This document shows positions 1 to 13,956 of a stretch of DNA of 64,000 nucleotides, piece by piece. Where the stretch lies: NCBI GenBank assembly GCA_030544235.1, contig CM060463.1, forward strand, positions 20,357,690 to 20,421,689, in the 5' to 3' direction. Position numbers and translations under genes: made by a program. The first letter of the stretch is position 1; the number at the start of each line of letters is the position of its first letter. The notes beneath the pieces were generated by a model, which worked only from the letters and a program-made list of their open reading frames with translations, searched no databases and was not told the origin of the DNA. This DNA comes from Lepturacanthus savala. Taxonomy: Eukaryota > Chordata > Actinopteri > Scombriformes > Trichiuridae.

Positions 1-402
1 ATTTCATCAACTGACACACAGCAAACCTGAGGTCAGCTTGTTCTATCACAGCAATACTAGGTGGTTTCTAAATAAAATACAATGTGGCCGATGAACATTA
101 TGAGCTCAACAGGGCTCTCTGTTCCATTATGCCCTGCAGCCACATAGCAGGAAGTGTGGAGCTGAGCGGACGATTCTCAGCGGGTTTGTGATTACAACCT
201 TTCTCATCACACAGTCATTTGATCTAAAGCCCAACTCAGCAAATGCACTTGCCGCTTATTCATATTCTATATATATCACCATTTGTCTACAGTGGGAATC
301 ATCTTTACATGATAATATAACTGTTCTATAGTAGCTTCTCACTCAATTGAAGATTGGATTTTATGAGGGATTTTCATTTCGAAATGAAGAAATTGACATG
401 TA

Positions 403-483
<81 letters not shown>
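403..483. repeat. compound (TC)n(TA)n microsatellite
   Basis: An uninterrupted TC tract to about 439 followed by TA to 483. Confidence 0.97.
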
Positions 484-485
<2 letters not shown>

Positions 486-2004
486 TATAAGGTATTCTGA
501 ATATCTATAAAGTTCATCAAGTTTGTGTTTGTATATTCGTCTTATTCAAAACGTGGGTTCACCTGTTTTGTAAGAAAAAAAAAAAGAATGTTTCTTTATA
601 TTGAGGCATTGTTTTGTCGAATGCAACCATTCACCAGCCATTCAGCTAATCAGCCACTGATTTCATGAAATATGCATGGGCCACCGGCAGGTGCTCAGCA
701 GGGAGCTTTGGTTTCCAGGGGACGTTGCTCGATATGGAGCAGGCATCCGAAATCATACACCGCTCCAAATTGGCTCCCCATGACTTTAGCCTTCCGCACT
801 GCTGCAAAAATGCAGTCGTGGCACTATAATGTGAAAAGTTTCAGGCCGCAAATTTCAGGAAATCAAGAGTTTGCGTCACTTAAAGTATTCATTTGGCCTT
901 TTAAACTTGTTTGTGGTTATAAAATAATAGCTAGATGGACTCAAGCCACTGTGTTGACAAGAATGAGGCGCATTCCTGTCTCGAGATGATGATCTTGACC
1001 TGACTAACCCAGAGTGGACAAAAACCTGCCTTTAAATGCAAAAAAAACTAAAAACTAAAACCAACACCTGGAGTATATCAGCTGTTCCTTTCCTTAGCAC
1101 TCCAGGAGAAACAGCACAAAGTGCAGTTCATAATGTCATAATGTCTCTGCCCTTTACCTTGAATTAAAAGAGATATCAAGTGAAAGGTTTTTGCTGTTGG
1201 ATGAGCTCCACAAATGTCAGATTTTGTCCCTTCTCCTCTCTGTGGTGTTCAAAAACAACAGCAACAAAAAAACTCCCTCATTCAATTACTTTAATCTATA
1301 CTTTGCAGATAACATCAACGGTACTGAGTTGTGATATTGATTTGCTAAAAGCTTTTAAATAGCCCTTGAGTTATCTTGTGCGGTAAACATAAAGCAGCAG
1401 CTTTGTGTTTGTGGGGGAAACGCTGCATTGCTTTTGTATGCTTGTGTGTGTGTGTTTTCTTTATCATCCTATCGTTTCATTATAACACCTATTCAAATGA
1501 ACCCTGTAAATGTCAAGCCAATCAACAGTCACACTGAATGTCAACAGTGCACCATTGTTTAATGTGGCCTCTAAGGCCAAATTGAAAAAGCAGCGATTTG
1601 TGTATGAAACAGGATCTTTTCCCCATATGGACAGCAGATCCACGTGAGCACCAACGCCTCTGTCTAGGAAGGAACTACTGGGAGAAACAATAACATTCCC
1701 TCCTGCCGTCCTCCTCTGCTGCTGCCGTTAGCACAGAGGGTTGTGTGTTATTGCGACAGAGTGAGCTGCGATCATGTTTTTGGAGCATCGTAATGCCGAA
1801 TCCCTGAAGAAGAGCAAAGTATTTCCTTGTCTCACTTCACGCATGCGCCCTTTTTTCTTTAGACTGTTTAGGAATGCATGATGTAAAGGCTCAGTCTTAC
1901 AATAAAACTTAATGGGCCAGATCTATTCTACACTACCTGTGTTCATCTTAACCCATTTAATTCCACCAGCAACTAGTCTCTGACTGTCATTTCCTACTAA
2001 AAAT
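484..2004. other. no gene recognised
   Basis: AT-rich sequence. Open frames at 672-989 and 1180-1362 have no protein-like features. Confidence 0.6.
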
Positions 2005-2335
2005 AAATCAGAATGTTACTTATACAGTTCATTTTTCAATGACATGATAGTAGACGATTTAGACAAAGGTTTTACCAAAAAAAAAAAAATGTGTCAAGTG
2101 CTTCCTGTTATATGATGTCATCAACTATCTGACCCTTCCTCTAGAGAACATGACTAGACTCTGCATTGTGTATGCAAGCAGCAACTAGAGTTGCCAAGTA
2201 TAAAAATGCAATTTCCTTCAAGGCAAAGTTCAAAATGCAAAAAAAATATAGGTAACGTCATCGTGAGTGACTCACCTGACAAAAAAATGGGCTTAATTTT
2301 CTGCATCATCGTCCCATGTCATCCCTTATGAAATA
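2005..2335 (+). repeat. unnamed dispersed repeat, copy 1 of 2
   Basis: Shares ordered blocks with 62690-63105 in the same orientation: AATGTTACTTATACAG, GACATGATAGTAGACGATTT, AGACAAAGGTTTTA, TATGCAAGCAGCAACTA, AAAATGCAATTTCCTTCAAG and GTGAGTGACTCA. No coding potential. Confidence 0.65.
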
Positions 2336-2394
2336 AAAGGAAATTTAATGTGGAGAAAAAAAAACACAAAAGAAAAACATCTGTCCGATTGTAC

Positions 2395-2706
2395 CGATTC
2401 CATCTCTAAGACAGGTCGCAGGTTCAAGACCTCCTTGGTCCTGGGTCTGGGACCTTTCTGTGGGGGTTTGCATGTCCTCCCTGCGTGGGTTTTCACCGGG
2501 TACTCCGGCTTCCTCCCACAGTCCAAAAACATGCTGAGGTTAAAGACTCTAAATTACCCCTAGGTGTGAGTGAATGATGTGTGCCCCATGATAGGCTGGC
2601 AACCATCTGGGGTGTATCCCTGCCTCTCACCGTAATGTGTTGGGATTGGCTCCAGCAGACCCCTGCGACCCTAATGAGGAATAAGCAGGTATAGAAGAAT
2701 GACTGA
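2395..2706 (+). mobile_element. SINE, copy 1, with disrupted head
   Basis: The same body as the other three copies, from GGTCGCAGGTTCAAGACC (B-box retained) to the GGAATAAGCAGGTATAGAA end. The A-box half of the head is replaced by unrelated sequence and no flanking direct repeats are visible. It is probably 5'-truncated or later rearranged. Confidence 0.75.
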
Positions 2707-5700
2707 GAAGAAGAAGAAAAAAATAGGAACTGGGTCATTTTTTGTCACAATTTGTACATTTGTCCAGTAGGCGGGATCGGACCCTTTAGTAGGCTGGTTC
2801 TGGTCCCCGGGCTGTATGTTTGGCACCCGCACTCTAAGAAATTCAAGCGTGATGATAGAAAAAGATGGCTTTTAGATGACATAATGCAACCACAAGCACC
2901 CTCATTGGAGATCTTTAGCCCCTCAGCAGTAAAAACACAGAACATCTGCCTGTGTTTCTCGATGTTGTCTCAGCAGGGTTAGATAGACATGACTGATCTT
3001 TGTTTCTTCATTCAGCTCATCATTACTAATGACACACCAGACACTTTCTTGCATATAGGCAAGTCAACTAATTGCCACAATTAGGTAATTTAGGAAATAT
3101 CTAATGACTAAATCAAAAGGTCAAATCAAAATTGCAAATAGAGAAAAAAATACAACTAATTAAATATTCACATGCAGCCCTAGCGGCACATAGGCAATTT
3201 ACATTTTTGAGATATCAACCAGAGAATATCCTCTTCATTCAAGGCTATATCAGCAAACAAACCCAAAACTGTTTGGTTTAGTAACCAAATAATTCACTTG
3301 GCATGATGAAGGAGAAGGATTTTCTGATTCCTTTTTACTCTACCACTCTATCTGTTCAGCACCAAAATCCAACATTAGCAAAAATAAGCCAGGCCAACCA
3401 ACACACTGAACCACTTTACAAAGCTCCCAGCCAACACTGGATGAAGGAAATAACTCGATCCAGGCTGTTTCATTTAACAAGACCTCCAAACGTGCAGCAT
3501 TTTTTTGGATAACAGTGGGTTTACCTAGTGCTAGTGGTGTTAGACTACAGCACAGATGGATGAGATCAACTGCTGGAGATATTTAGCTACTAGCATCACA
3601 ACAGAGCACTGTTTTAAAACATGAAATAGTGTCATTTTTTTATTCATTGATATCAGATTTTGATTCACATATTGCAATAAACCAAGCAATCAACCATTCA
3701 CCATGTTGAATTCAATGTTTAATAGTCTACCATTCATTTTTAAAGAAAAGGAAATAATAATAATAATAATTTAAAATAGCATAAATAAATGAATAAATAG
3801 GATAATAAAGGAAAAAAATGAATCTATACACTAGATTTAAATATTATAACAATATATAGACTATGGATACAAATTGTAGAGGCCAATAAACTGCAATAAA
3901 TTAATATTTGATGTTCACAACACTGTAAAGGATATGAACAAAAGTGAATGTAGATATAGTAATAAAGCAATGCAGAACAAGGAAGATTATTTATTATTTT
4001 GTGTTGACACCCAGCTTCAGAATACAACAACTCCTGCGTATTGTTTACTATTATTTTCAGTATAACTTTGGTAGAGTTAAATAAATATTTACCTTTTTTT
4101 CTATTGAGGCTGTTCTCCAACTGAGAGAATTCACAAATACAGAAAAATATGACGTAACTAAAACAGACTGAAGTTTTGGCAGAACATGCTTATGTTCATG
4201 TAGGACGAATCACTCACAGAGATTAATTGAGAAAATGGGTTGTTGGAGCCTTCAAGAGACAGATTCCAATGGGACTATTTCTTAGGTACAGAGTAGTTTG
4301 GAAACAATATGACTCACTGTGTGCACAGGAGTGAGGAACACACACAATGTTACAGTGTAGGGACACCAAAGTTGCATCTTGGCCTTGTTCCACTGGCCTT
4401 CAGTCACCATGAATGGTCTCTGCTGAGACAGAGGCAAGAGCCTGAGGCAAGTGCCTGAGGCATGGCGCCAACCATGTGTTACATTATGAACAGAGCTCCA
4501 ATGCTTATAATATATTACTCCAGCTTGGCAAGACTGACTATTTGGGACACTTTAAAACATTATGTATTGACTATAAAACCTTACAAATCAACCTGTAAGG
4601 TTTTACAACCTAAATCGTAGCATACGTTTGTACAAAGGCACACCCAGTCAAATTGGAAATAATAAGGTCTGATATTGTTAAAGGCGAAGCTCCCTGAATG
4701 TTTGCCCGAAGAAAACCAACAGTCTCCACTCGGATTTGTATTTCAGCACTAGATTATCTATCAGCTTTTCCCAGGGCCTTGTGTCTTAATGAAGCTGCTT
4801 GTTCTGCCGGGGAAGGGCTGATGACAGTGCCAGGGTGAGCGAGGTTATTCAAACACGAGCCGGGATTTAACTGACCTCTACATCTGTGTTTTTTTGGAGT
4901 ATTAGTTCAGTCAATTCACCTTTGTGTAATAGTTCCAAAACGCGAATATGTACCAAAAAGTTACAGGGATAATAAAACAGGGGACACCAGGAAACAGCGC
5001 TGACAGAAAAAAACTAAATAAAGATGCAAAGGAAATAAGAACACATCTATGACATCAATAAAACATAAGTGTAAAACAAACATTAATATGTTTCTTTTGG
5101 AAGATAAAATCCTTCTAAAAAATAATGTTTTATAAAACGATACGTTGTTGACTTTGGTGCCCTCTACTTGCTGTAATAAAAAAGGCCTTGACCGCAACAT
5201 CCCTGTATTGTTCCTATTTGCATAGCATTTGACATTAAAATGTGATTGTGAAATGACATTGTTTCAGTTGGCTTCTGCAAACATGAAAACCTAAAAAGCA
5301 ACTCAGTCGACAGCAGCTACTTCTGAAGCATCCGCTAGAGTTTAAACTGGAAAAAGTTAATACAACACATGCACTGAGGCCCCTTTTTAAGGCCCTATAT
5401 GGTCTGGCAACCCAATAACTCTGGCATTTTTTTACTAGTCAACTACGGTGTTAATTGATTCATGTGTATTATGTTTGTGTTTTTTTTTTTTTTACTTGTG
5501 TCTGTTTTATTTTGCATGGTATCCACATAGTGGATATTTGTGCCTTCGACTTCTGTGGTACCTCAGTGTTTTCATTTGGAATGTACTATGTTTGCTTGCT
5601 GAAGGCATTGGTACGGTTAAAAACCAAGTGCTTTTTGTAATGATGGACTGCATCTGAACCTGTCCTCCTACCAAAATAAGAATTTCAGTGCCCCAGTTCG

Positions 5701-5945
5701 TGTAACAGACGTGACAACCCAAAAAGCATATACAGTCTATGCAACGACTAGCCAAATACACAGTGGAGAGGAAATAGACAGGATTTGACTCAGCAAAACA
5801 CTGTCACCACCTTTAAGGAGGGACCGTCTGTCAGAAAACATGTTATCTAGAATGATGACCATGGGGGTGTGCTCTGTTAGTTCTGAGGTGTGGGGTTCTT
5901 GATAGTGATAATGGGTGTTTTTGCAGAGGGAGTACTGAGGCAGTC
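2707..5945. other. no gene recognised
   Basis: Only low-complexity AT-rich DNA and the 4575 hairpin. A very short AAGGCCCTATATGGTCTGGC stretch at about 5390 resembles the LINE KALxGLA block but is too short to call. Confidence 0.55.
4575..4604. repeat. short perfect inverted repeat
   Basis: AAAACCTTACA (4575-4585) and TGTAAGGTTTT (4594-4604) with an 8-nt loop. No function can be assigned. Confidence 0.7.
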
Positions 5946-6137
5946 CTAATTGAGCTCCACATCACAGACTTTGAGCATTGGTGCCTGGATGCCATCTGGC
6001 CCTGGGGCCTTTCCTGGTCTGCACTGGCTCAGCTGCCAGTGAATATCTCCCTCTGTACAGGGAGTGGTACATGGATGGTTTGGGCTCCTAGACAACCTTT
6101 GCTCACATCCAAGTAGTTGATAGTAGTAGCTAACCAT
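5946..6137 (-). mobile_element. non-LTR retrotransposon RT fragment
   Basis: A 63-codon open stretch on the minus strand includes QLSQCRPGKAPGPDGIQAPM, the conserved PGKAPGPDGI box at the start of many LINE reverse transcriptases (Jockey, L1/Tx1 and related clades). Nothing convincing continues on either side, so it is a truncated remnant. The clade cannot be fixed from one motif. Confidence 0.65.
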
Positions 6138-7849
6138 ATATGAGAGGAATTAACCTGAGATTGTAAAAGGCATGTTGGGATTGACTTTGTAAAACTAGAA
6201 CAAACATGAAAACTGTAGAAGGTCTACAAAATATATAAATAAGAGAGGCCTCTGATCAGAGAAGACACAAGAAATATATTAGTCTACTGTATGGGACCCA
6301 ATTATGATTCCCAGAACTGGAGCGATTGTGGAACTGAGGGAACCGCCTTGTCTGTATGCAGCGACCCAGTATCAGAGCAAGTGAAGTAGTCATGAAATTC
6401 AATCTATAGATTTGTGTACATGGACACTCTCCATGTAGTGGGTTGGATCCAGAGCCCCTCCAAGGCCTCACGGGAGCTGAGGCTGTGGGCAGTCTGCAGG
6501 ATTTCACTGGAAACATGGCTAACGCCATCTGTCTCAGCAGCTAATCAATGTCCCACAACTTCCTGCACTCTCCGCAGACTGAGTGCTTTCCTTTCTTTTC
6601 ATTCCTAGTTGAAAGCGGAGACACACAGGAAGTCTGTGGAGGCTTTACTCCTCTGAAGGTGCTATTGTCCCAACAGAAATGCCCTGGTTTCCTCCCCCAA
6701 TGACATCTGCTTCAACTTAACAGCATGACAATACACAGGACATCTGCAACTCTTTATAGGGCTAAAAACTTCTTTAACCTCACCACTATCTCTACAGTAG
6801 AAGTTGTGATGCAACAGGGGGGAGCTGATGCTCAAAGGAAAAGTTCAAACACCCACAAGGATGTGCTGCAGAAGGACAAAAATGCTCAGGACACTTATTT
6901 TCCAAATAAAAGCACATGCTGTCCCAATTGATCTGCTCTTTAAAGGTATTCATCCATCAACACTGACTTTGATAGCCCTTGTCAAAGTCCCTGACTGTCC
7001 CTTTACTCCAGCCCGTGCAAAGGGAATTTTTCAAAATTGGCTGAACAGCAGGGTGCATGTGCAACTTTCATGGTTTCACTGCAGGGAGACTGTGGCAGCT
7101 GAGTTAGCAAATCCACCAACTGTTGTTTAAACTCTCTGTCATTATCATAAGTGATGTATACAAATGAAGATTCAGGTAATATATGCATAACTGCAAGAAC
7201 GAGAGGAAACCCATTTTCAGTGCAACAAATCTTCATTAATGTATCTGAAAAATCTGTGAAATAAGAACAACCGTCAATTTCCAGGAAAATAAATGATGAC
7301 AGAGCTCCTGACCTTCTCTTATTTATAATCAAAAGACTTATGAATTGTGGTGGATGTTTAATAAAATACAGTTTGGATAATAATTTTACCATTCACCTTT
7401 GCTTTGTTAAAAGTAAAGAAACGGTGTGAAGGCTTTTTTTTATGATTCTTTCATCACTCACTTCAAGGTCGCTGCACTAACCATGAGATCTCCATGGGGC
7501 CCAAACAATGGTTTCTCTTTACCACGATTAACCCATTGTTGATATAACCCTAGTTTTGCCATAGCAGATGATCAGAGGCCTCCTCACCTGTCAATCAATC
7601 ATCTCATTATTTCTGAATGCAAGATAATCAATTGAATAGTGATGAGAACAGACACTAACAAATCTATGCCCCTTACATTGTGTTACGAACATACCTTACT
7701 GGAAATGATGCTCAACCCATTCTCTTCCCTGGTGAAACTTATAACTCCTGTAATGTCCTTTAAAGCAGAAGTGTAGTCTGACCGGATGGATGAATCACAT
7801 CCCAATAAAAGATTATTCTTCTGCATGAGTTCTGCATGTTGTCATCACC

Positions 7850-7852
<3 letters not shown>
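6138..7852. other. no gene recognised
   Basis: A 129-codon minus-strand open frame (7003-7392) has no motif and no supporting splice or start context. Treated as chance. Confidence 0.5.

Positions 7853-7938
<86 letters not shown>
7853..7938. repeat. (AT)43 microsatellite
   Basis: A perfect AT tract of 86 bp. The IYIYIY open frame across it is an artefact. Confidence 0.97.
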
Positions 7939-7941
<3 letters not shown>

Positions 7942-8637
7942 TGTCATTAAAAACTTTGGATTCTACAGTACTGGTTGGTTTAAACTTTCTAACTCTGAGT
8001 CTGTAGCTGAGTCTAACCACAACCCTAACTTCTGTACCCAAATCTTACAAAATCTTAAAAGGGTAGAGTACGTAGGGTTTTCCAACAAAACAACATATAC
8101 ACTCAGATACATGTAACCCTTCTCAATCCTCACATACAAAAATGTAGCAACCAGGTACCCGGGCTGTGTTTCTATTTCATCCTCACTGCCAGAAAAATTT
8201 CTAAAATGTATATTTGCATAAAACAATCATGTCCCTATAAAATTCTTTCTTCTTTAGAACCTAATCAATTTATAGGACTTATAAATAACATTTGATTTCT
8301 CTGTTTCACTCTCTTGTCTCACTTGTGTGGAGACAGGGGAGGGGCCCGCCATGAATGCTGTCTTTATAAAACAACCACGTAATCCTGCGTACTGTAAGTC
8401 TGTCTTAAAACAACAGTCAGATGCCAAAGTGAACACTGAAAAAGCGTTTTCTTACTGTAATAATTTCTCCTGTTCATACTGAACATTATAGGACACCGTC
8501 CAACAGCACTTACAATGTAAGTGATGGGGGACAAAATCCATAGTCCTTGTTTTGATTTTGAAGATTACATGCTGCATTTCTCTGTTGAGCTGGAGTGGAA
8601 GGTGGTGGGAGTGATGGTAACATTTAAGGATACAGTG

Positions 8638-8890
8638 TCAGCTGCAACAATTAGTTGATTATTGGAATAGTTGCCAAATATTACATTACCCACCATCTAT
8701 TTTGTGGTTGATTTATCGATTTCAACCATTTTTAAGAAAAATTTCTCTGATGATGTTTTGGGTTGTGGATTTAAGGAAGAAAAGGCCACACCTTCATTTT
8801 CAGGAAACAGTGATCAACATTTTACACCATTTTATGAACCAAAGAACTAAAAGAACCAAAGAACTAATTTCCATAATCGATAGATGTGGA
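8638..8890 (+). mobile_element. hAT-like MITE family (AATCGATTAAT type), copy 1
   Basis: Starts with GCTGCAACAATTAGTTGATTATTGG-like sequence and contains TTTTTAAGAAAAATTTCTCTG and GATCAACATTTTACACCATTTTATGAACC. The same order of blocks recurs at 30030, 32820, 41250 and 61487. No coding capacity. Confidence 0.65.
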
Positions 8891-10167
8891 TTTTGGCCCC
8901 CATAACTTACATTATAAGTACATTATGAAGGAATCTTCAAATTAGCAGGTCAGTATGGATGGGTGAAATGATTACAGCAAGAAAATAACATTTCAGTGTT
9001 CATTTGGGCTCCTGACTGTTGTTTTACAATCCCCAAAAAACACAACATTTTGAAAGTATCCTTTAATCAAATTCTGATTTCAAAAACCATTGTTTTGCCA
9101 TTATTTAATGTCTAACAAATGATGTCAACACAATTTAAATAGCAATTATTCATCATCAGGGTGCAAGGTACAAAGCGATTATCCTCACTGACTCCAGATG
9201 GAGTTTAGAAACACAGACTTGGAATACTGGCCAACCTTGATCCTAATCATCAAACTTTCCTGAGCACATTAACATGTTGAGGTGGCTGGTGTGTACCCAC
9301 CTTTGATTAAAATCCTTGAGAAATTCAAATAATCCCCTGATAGTCAGTTTGTATTCAACTGTGAAAAAGTACATTTAAATCAAGGGGCCTTGCTCCAGCT
9401 CATTTGTAGCAAGTCCTGACAATGTGTAGCTTGAATTCATCACAGGGTTTTCTTGCTCATTTTTTTGTTTCTGTTTTGTCTTGCCAAGAATTCCTGAGAT
9501 GGAAGTCGTGAATCAGCAGCAGCAGCAGGGGAGTGGAAGAGACTCCAGGCAGCACCATCTGGATGCGTTTGGCTCATTGCTTGACGTGCCATCACCGAAC
9601 CAAGAAACACTAACTGTAAGAATAACATCCCAAACTTGAAATGGTATATTTTGGCCAGTGCATGAATCAATCAAACTTAAGTACTACAAGTCTGCAGACA
9701 AAGATGAAAGCAGGATTTACGGGAATGTCTTTTGAACAACAATCTGTCTGGATTATCAATCATGGGCTGTTGCAAATATACCAGTAAGTGTTTCAGGTAT
9801 GCACATAAATCATAATAAAGACCCACTCTTGAAGATTAGTGTGTGAATATGAAATAAACTACACTCCTTCCAAACAGTTTTATTTTTTTGCTATTTCATT
9901 GAGCCATTGTTATGGTTAGTATTTATCTCCTCGATCATGCAACATTTCTTTCTATACAGATGCTTGTGGTTTAACAGTAACATTCGGACCAAACAGAAAT
10001 TAAAGCTAATCTAATCAGCTGTCTTGTTATAAATGACCTATTGTTTTCCTGTTTTCCCGGTCCTAACCGTCTGTGGCAGCTCGAATGAGGACAGCAGTTT
10101 CTCCACTTGTTCGTGATGGTCTCAGAGATATCGCTGACAGCTTTGTCTGGGGTGGATAAATAAAAAT

Positions 10168-10202
10168 GCCTGCTGGCTCACATCTGAGGCTCGCCAGCAG
10201 GC
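10168..10202. repeat. GC-rich perfect inverted repeat
   Basis: GCCTGCTGGC (10168-10177) and GCCAGCAGGC (10193-10202) with a 15-nt loop, inside a locally GC-richer stretch (about 10060-10240). Confidence 0.75.
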
Positions 10203-10599
10203 CGTTCAAATGAGATCTAGAACATGACTTCTTTGTAGCAAGCCAGTTTCCCAGAAACACACTTTTAATGGGTCAGGTAGTCAACATCTGAGTCTGCAAA
10301 TGCCCTCCCTCACTCATTTCCTACTCTTAGACAATGCCACATTCACTTCTTCTGTCTTGCTTTTCACTAGTTTCTCAGATTATGACAGTAGGTTATACAT
10401 ATATCATTTAATTATATATGTTATACATATTAAAGATTGACATAATTAACCAAATGTAATTCATTTGACTTTGTCATCTTATTCATTTGATCTTGCCCTG
10501 AAATGGGCAAGGTCAGCATCGGATAAGATCGTTGTCACTCTCGTTGCCATATTTAAGCAGCACCACAACGCTATCAATTCATAGCTAAATCATGTCAAG

Positions 10600-10600
<1 letters not shown>

Positions 10601-10647
<47 letters not shown>
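10601..10647. repeat. (TA)n microsatellite
   Basis: A perfect TA tract of 47 bp. Confidence 0.97.
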
Positions 10648-10650
<3 letters not shown>

Positions 10651-11835
10651 TGACCACAACTTCACACACAAACATTGTGTCAAAACTGGTAATACCAGGT
10701 GAGCAGGCAATTGATTAAAGTTTCCATTTTGGAGATACAGTACATGGATTTCTTTATAAGACAAAACATTTGTAGCCTTGTAACAGACCTTGTTTTAGGC
10801 AGCATTGAGGACATCGACTTCCTACCTCACTGGCTAGCTGCCTGGCTCCATTCATGAGAAATAGCAACAGACAAATGACTACAATGCTGCTCCACATGGA
10901 GGCAATAAGAAAGGATCAACATAAAGCTTCAGAAGACAAACAGCCTACATTCCCCCACAGCTATCTGTCATGTAATCATGTGAACCCAAACTGTTCAAAC
11001 AGCATGAACCGCATGCACAATTTTGCCAAATGATCTCATGTCGACTCTTGGGAATATGGTGGTCAGAGAGGGAGACAGAGGAAGAGAAGGATGTTGGAGA
11101 AAGGCAGACAGGTGACATGCAATAGACACACAGTTACTGGTGATCCCATTATTTGCAGATGATCTTTAGGGACCACAGGGAGAAGAAGGAAGAGGAAGAA
11201 AAACATGGGTGAGATGAGGAATGTTCCTAAAATCAATAAGACCTAGTTATGCAATATATTTTTATCGACATTTAAAAAATGGGTAATGTTTCACATATTA
11301 AATTTGACCTTTGTTCTAGCTTTAGAATACAGTGGATAAGCAAAATTAACCCTCAAAGAAGGAGAAAAAAGCTATCAGGGCAGCTAACTTTATATTCAAC
11401 TTACAGACTTATATCAAAAGGGGAAAAACACTCCACCAAGGCCAAGGATAATGCAGCTGAAGACACAGGTGAGGTAATGTCAGAATTCTAGTGTTGCCAC
11501 CCAACCTAACATACACTTGTTAACTTTGCAGCTATACTATACAAAATTTATCCAGATCTTGTATATGTCTAGTAATAGCATTTGATGTAATTTGATTATG
11601 CTTATGTGCATCATTAACCAAGACTCGCCAGATGGTTCGTTACACAGAACCACATGAGAAGTCGTCCTTGGAAACTGGAAAAGGGCAGCAAAAAAAGCAT
11701 GGCAGGTGATTGGAAGAAGCATCGGCCCATCACCATCCATCGCATGCTGAGCATGAAATGATCTTGTGATTATGACACACTATTCATTATTGCAATATTG
11801 TAGCTACAAATCTATTATATAATTAATGAATTCAT

Positions 11836-12147
11836 CTCATCTCATCTTCTATACCTGCTTATTCCTCATTAGGGCCGCAGGGGTCTGCTGGAGCCAATCC
11901 CAGCGCATTACGGCGAGAGGCAGGGATACACCCCAGATGGTCACCAGCCAATTGTGGGGCACACACACCATTCACTCACACACTCACACCTACGGGCAAT
12001 TTAGAGTCACCAATTAACCTCAGCATGTTTTTGGACTGTGGGAGGAAGTTGGAGTACCCGGTGAAAACCCATGCAGACACAGGGAGAACATGCAAACTGT
12101 TCTTGCTGTGAGGCAACAGTGCTAACCCCTGCACCACCGTGTCACCC
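11836..12147 (-). mobile_element. tRNA-headed SINE, copy 2
   Basis: 312 bp in reverse orientation between 13-bp direct repeats TTAATGAATTCAT (11823-11835 and 12148-12160). The A-box region (GGTGGTGCAGGGG on the minus strand) is readable, but the segment holding the B-box has been deleted between the CTCACAGCAAGAA and GTTTGCATGTTCT blocks. Confidence 0.82.
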
Positions 12148-12160
12148 TTAATGAATTCAT

Positions 12161-13942
12161 TTTCTCATATATTAATTAAATACAACTAAATCTTGCTCTT
12201 CACATGTGGAAGAATTCTATTTTGAAATATATTAAGTTGATATTTTACTTTGGTTTGTGGAAAATGGTAAATTGGTGCTCACCTCAGTTCAAAGTGTGCT
12301 ACTCTCTTTTGAGACCATGGTACCTGACCATTTAATGGAGAACAAAAAAGTATTCCACTTTTTAGTTGAGCCCTCTGTTGGTGAAGATAATTGCAATGTG
12401 ACAACTTACTTATGTGACAACAAGCCCCGGTCGCTACATTTGTGGCATCACAGAAACATAAAAACTAAACCACCCACTGTGAATCCGCAGAGATCACAAA
12501 GAGTCCTGCACACATTTCTTGATATGGCTGACTTCAGGCATCAGCTGCTGCACAGCAGAGACCATATTTGGTGAGATACATGAGGTGCTGCAAGGGCGCA
12601 ACATTACATGGGTCGACTGTTTGGCCCTTGGGGTGTAAAATGCGAGCTGAAATGTGGTATAAGGAATTTCATCAAGACCAGGGTCTTGGACCAATACCAT
12701 TCATTCTTGGCCGTCTTGTCATGTTGTGCAAAGTAACACACAAACTAGTGAGTTGGCCTCTTCATACCTTGGAAGTTACTGAATTCTGAACACAAATAGT
12801 TTTCATATTGCTTACCCTCCAGATGTCAGACTGGCATACTGGTTCAAATACAGCACAAAGAGAAACAAGTTGCAACTCATTCCCACAGAAAACATTTCCT
12901 CTATCTGTCACACCGTGGTGAGGTCTTGTGGGTTGTTGTCTTGTCATTTCCTGTTTTATTCTCTACATTTTACTCTCCTCTCGTTTCAGGTCACTTGCCC
13001 TTCCTCATGTGTCACCGGTTTGATTGTCTGCCCCGCCCTGATTGTTTCCACCTGTTCCCCATTACCCGGTGTATATCTTGCCTGCGTCTCCCCTTGTCCT
13101 GTGCTGAAGTGATTTGTCCCAGTACCGATCACCAAAGCCTTTTTTCTTGCCCGTCCACAGCCATAGTCTTGTTCCTCATATGTTTCTTTGTTTTGCCTTG
13201 ATTTAGTGATTTTTTGGTTGTAAATTTCTTAGTATAGCCATTTGTTTCCTCGTGCTTAGTTTAGTTACATTTTTCAGCCTTTTGATTTTCCTCATTGGGG
13301 GTGATTTTGATACATTTTCATAAAGCAGATAAGAGTTTTGCCTCTGTTATGACCAGCTTGTGTAGAATGGAAAAGGGAAGGAACATAAAAATAAAATATC
13401 CCTGATCTTATAAGGTTCAAAGAAAAGTTGTTTTTAAATGAACAAGGTGTTTGTTTCCACAACATGAACTGAGGCAATTACCGTGGATGCGGGAAAGTGA
13501 AGGGAGATGGAAACATAACACAGAATACAGTTAGTGCCTTGCAAGTCACAGTTCACACAGTTTCTAAACAACAGAGAGCAGGCACACTAGCATGGCTGGC
13601 TAGAGCTGGCTGGGGAGAGTTGGGTCCACCCGCTTCTTATACTCTCATTGACACCTTTGCACCTTAGTCCGCTTCTAAGACCGGCCTGACAGTATTCAGC
13701 AGCAGTGATTCATAAACACTTTGAAGGTTCACACAATGTCTGACTAACCACTGTGCAATATCTACCTCCTGTAGACAATAACACTGCACAATACTTACCT
13801 AATGTTGATAATAATATTTTGCCAATACTTTTACTAATTGAAGAGTTCATTTGCAAAAAAAAAAAAATATTTATTAATGGCTCTGTGATGTCAATCATAC
13901 CAAATTTCAGTGTCTTTGACCATCTTGGAGATACAGTATAAC
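12161..13942. other. no gene; probable old repeat at about 12905-13270
   Basis: The pyrimidine-rich stretch (GTTTCAGGTCACTTGCCC, CTGATTGTTTCCACCTGT, CCCGGTGTATATCTTGCC) resembles LTR-type sequence seen in fish retroelements, but no paired repeat is present to prove it. Confidence 0.4.
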
Positions 13943-13956
13943 ATAACAAAATAGAG

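Larger units (their letters stand above)
8891..11822. other. no gene recognised
   Basis: Contains a CAGCAGCAGCAG run at about 9516, a GC-richer patch with the hairpin at 10168, and the TA tract at 10601. Confidence 0.55.

Noticed and set aside
7003..7392. 129-codon minus-strand open frame
   Set aside because: No recognisable motif, no splice or start context and ordinary AT-rich composition. Length alone is not enough in 64 kb with six frames.
7760..8041. 93-codon minus-strand open frame
   Set aside because: Most of it is an Ile-Tyr repeat read from the (AT)43 microsatellite.
12926..13201. Overlapping hydrophobic Cys-rich plus-strand frames that look secreted
   Set aside because: The pyrimidine-rich DNA yields Leu/Ser/Pro/Cys-rich frames in all registers. 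The region looks like an old retroelement stretch instead of a gene.
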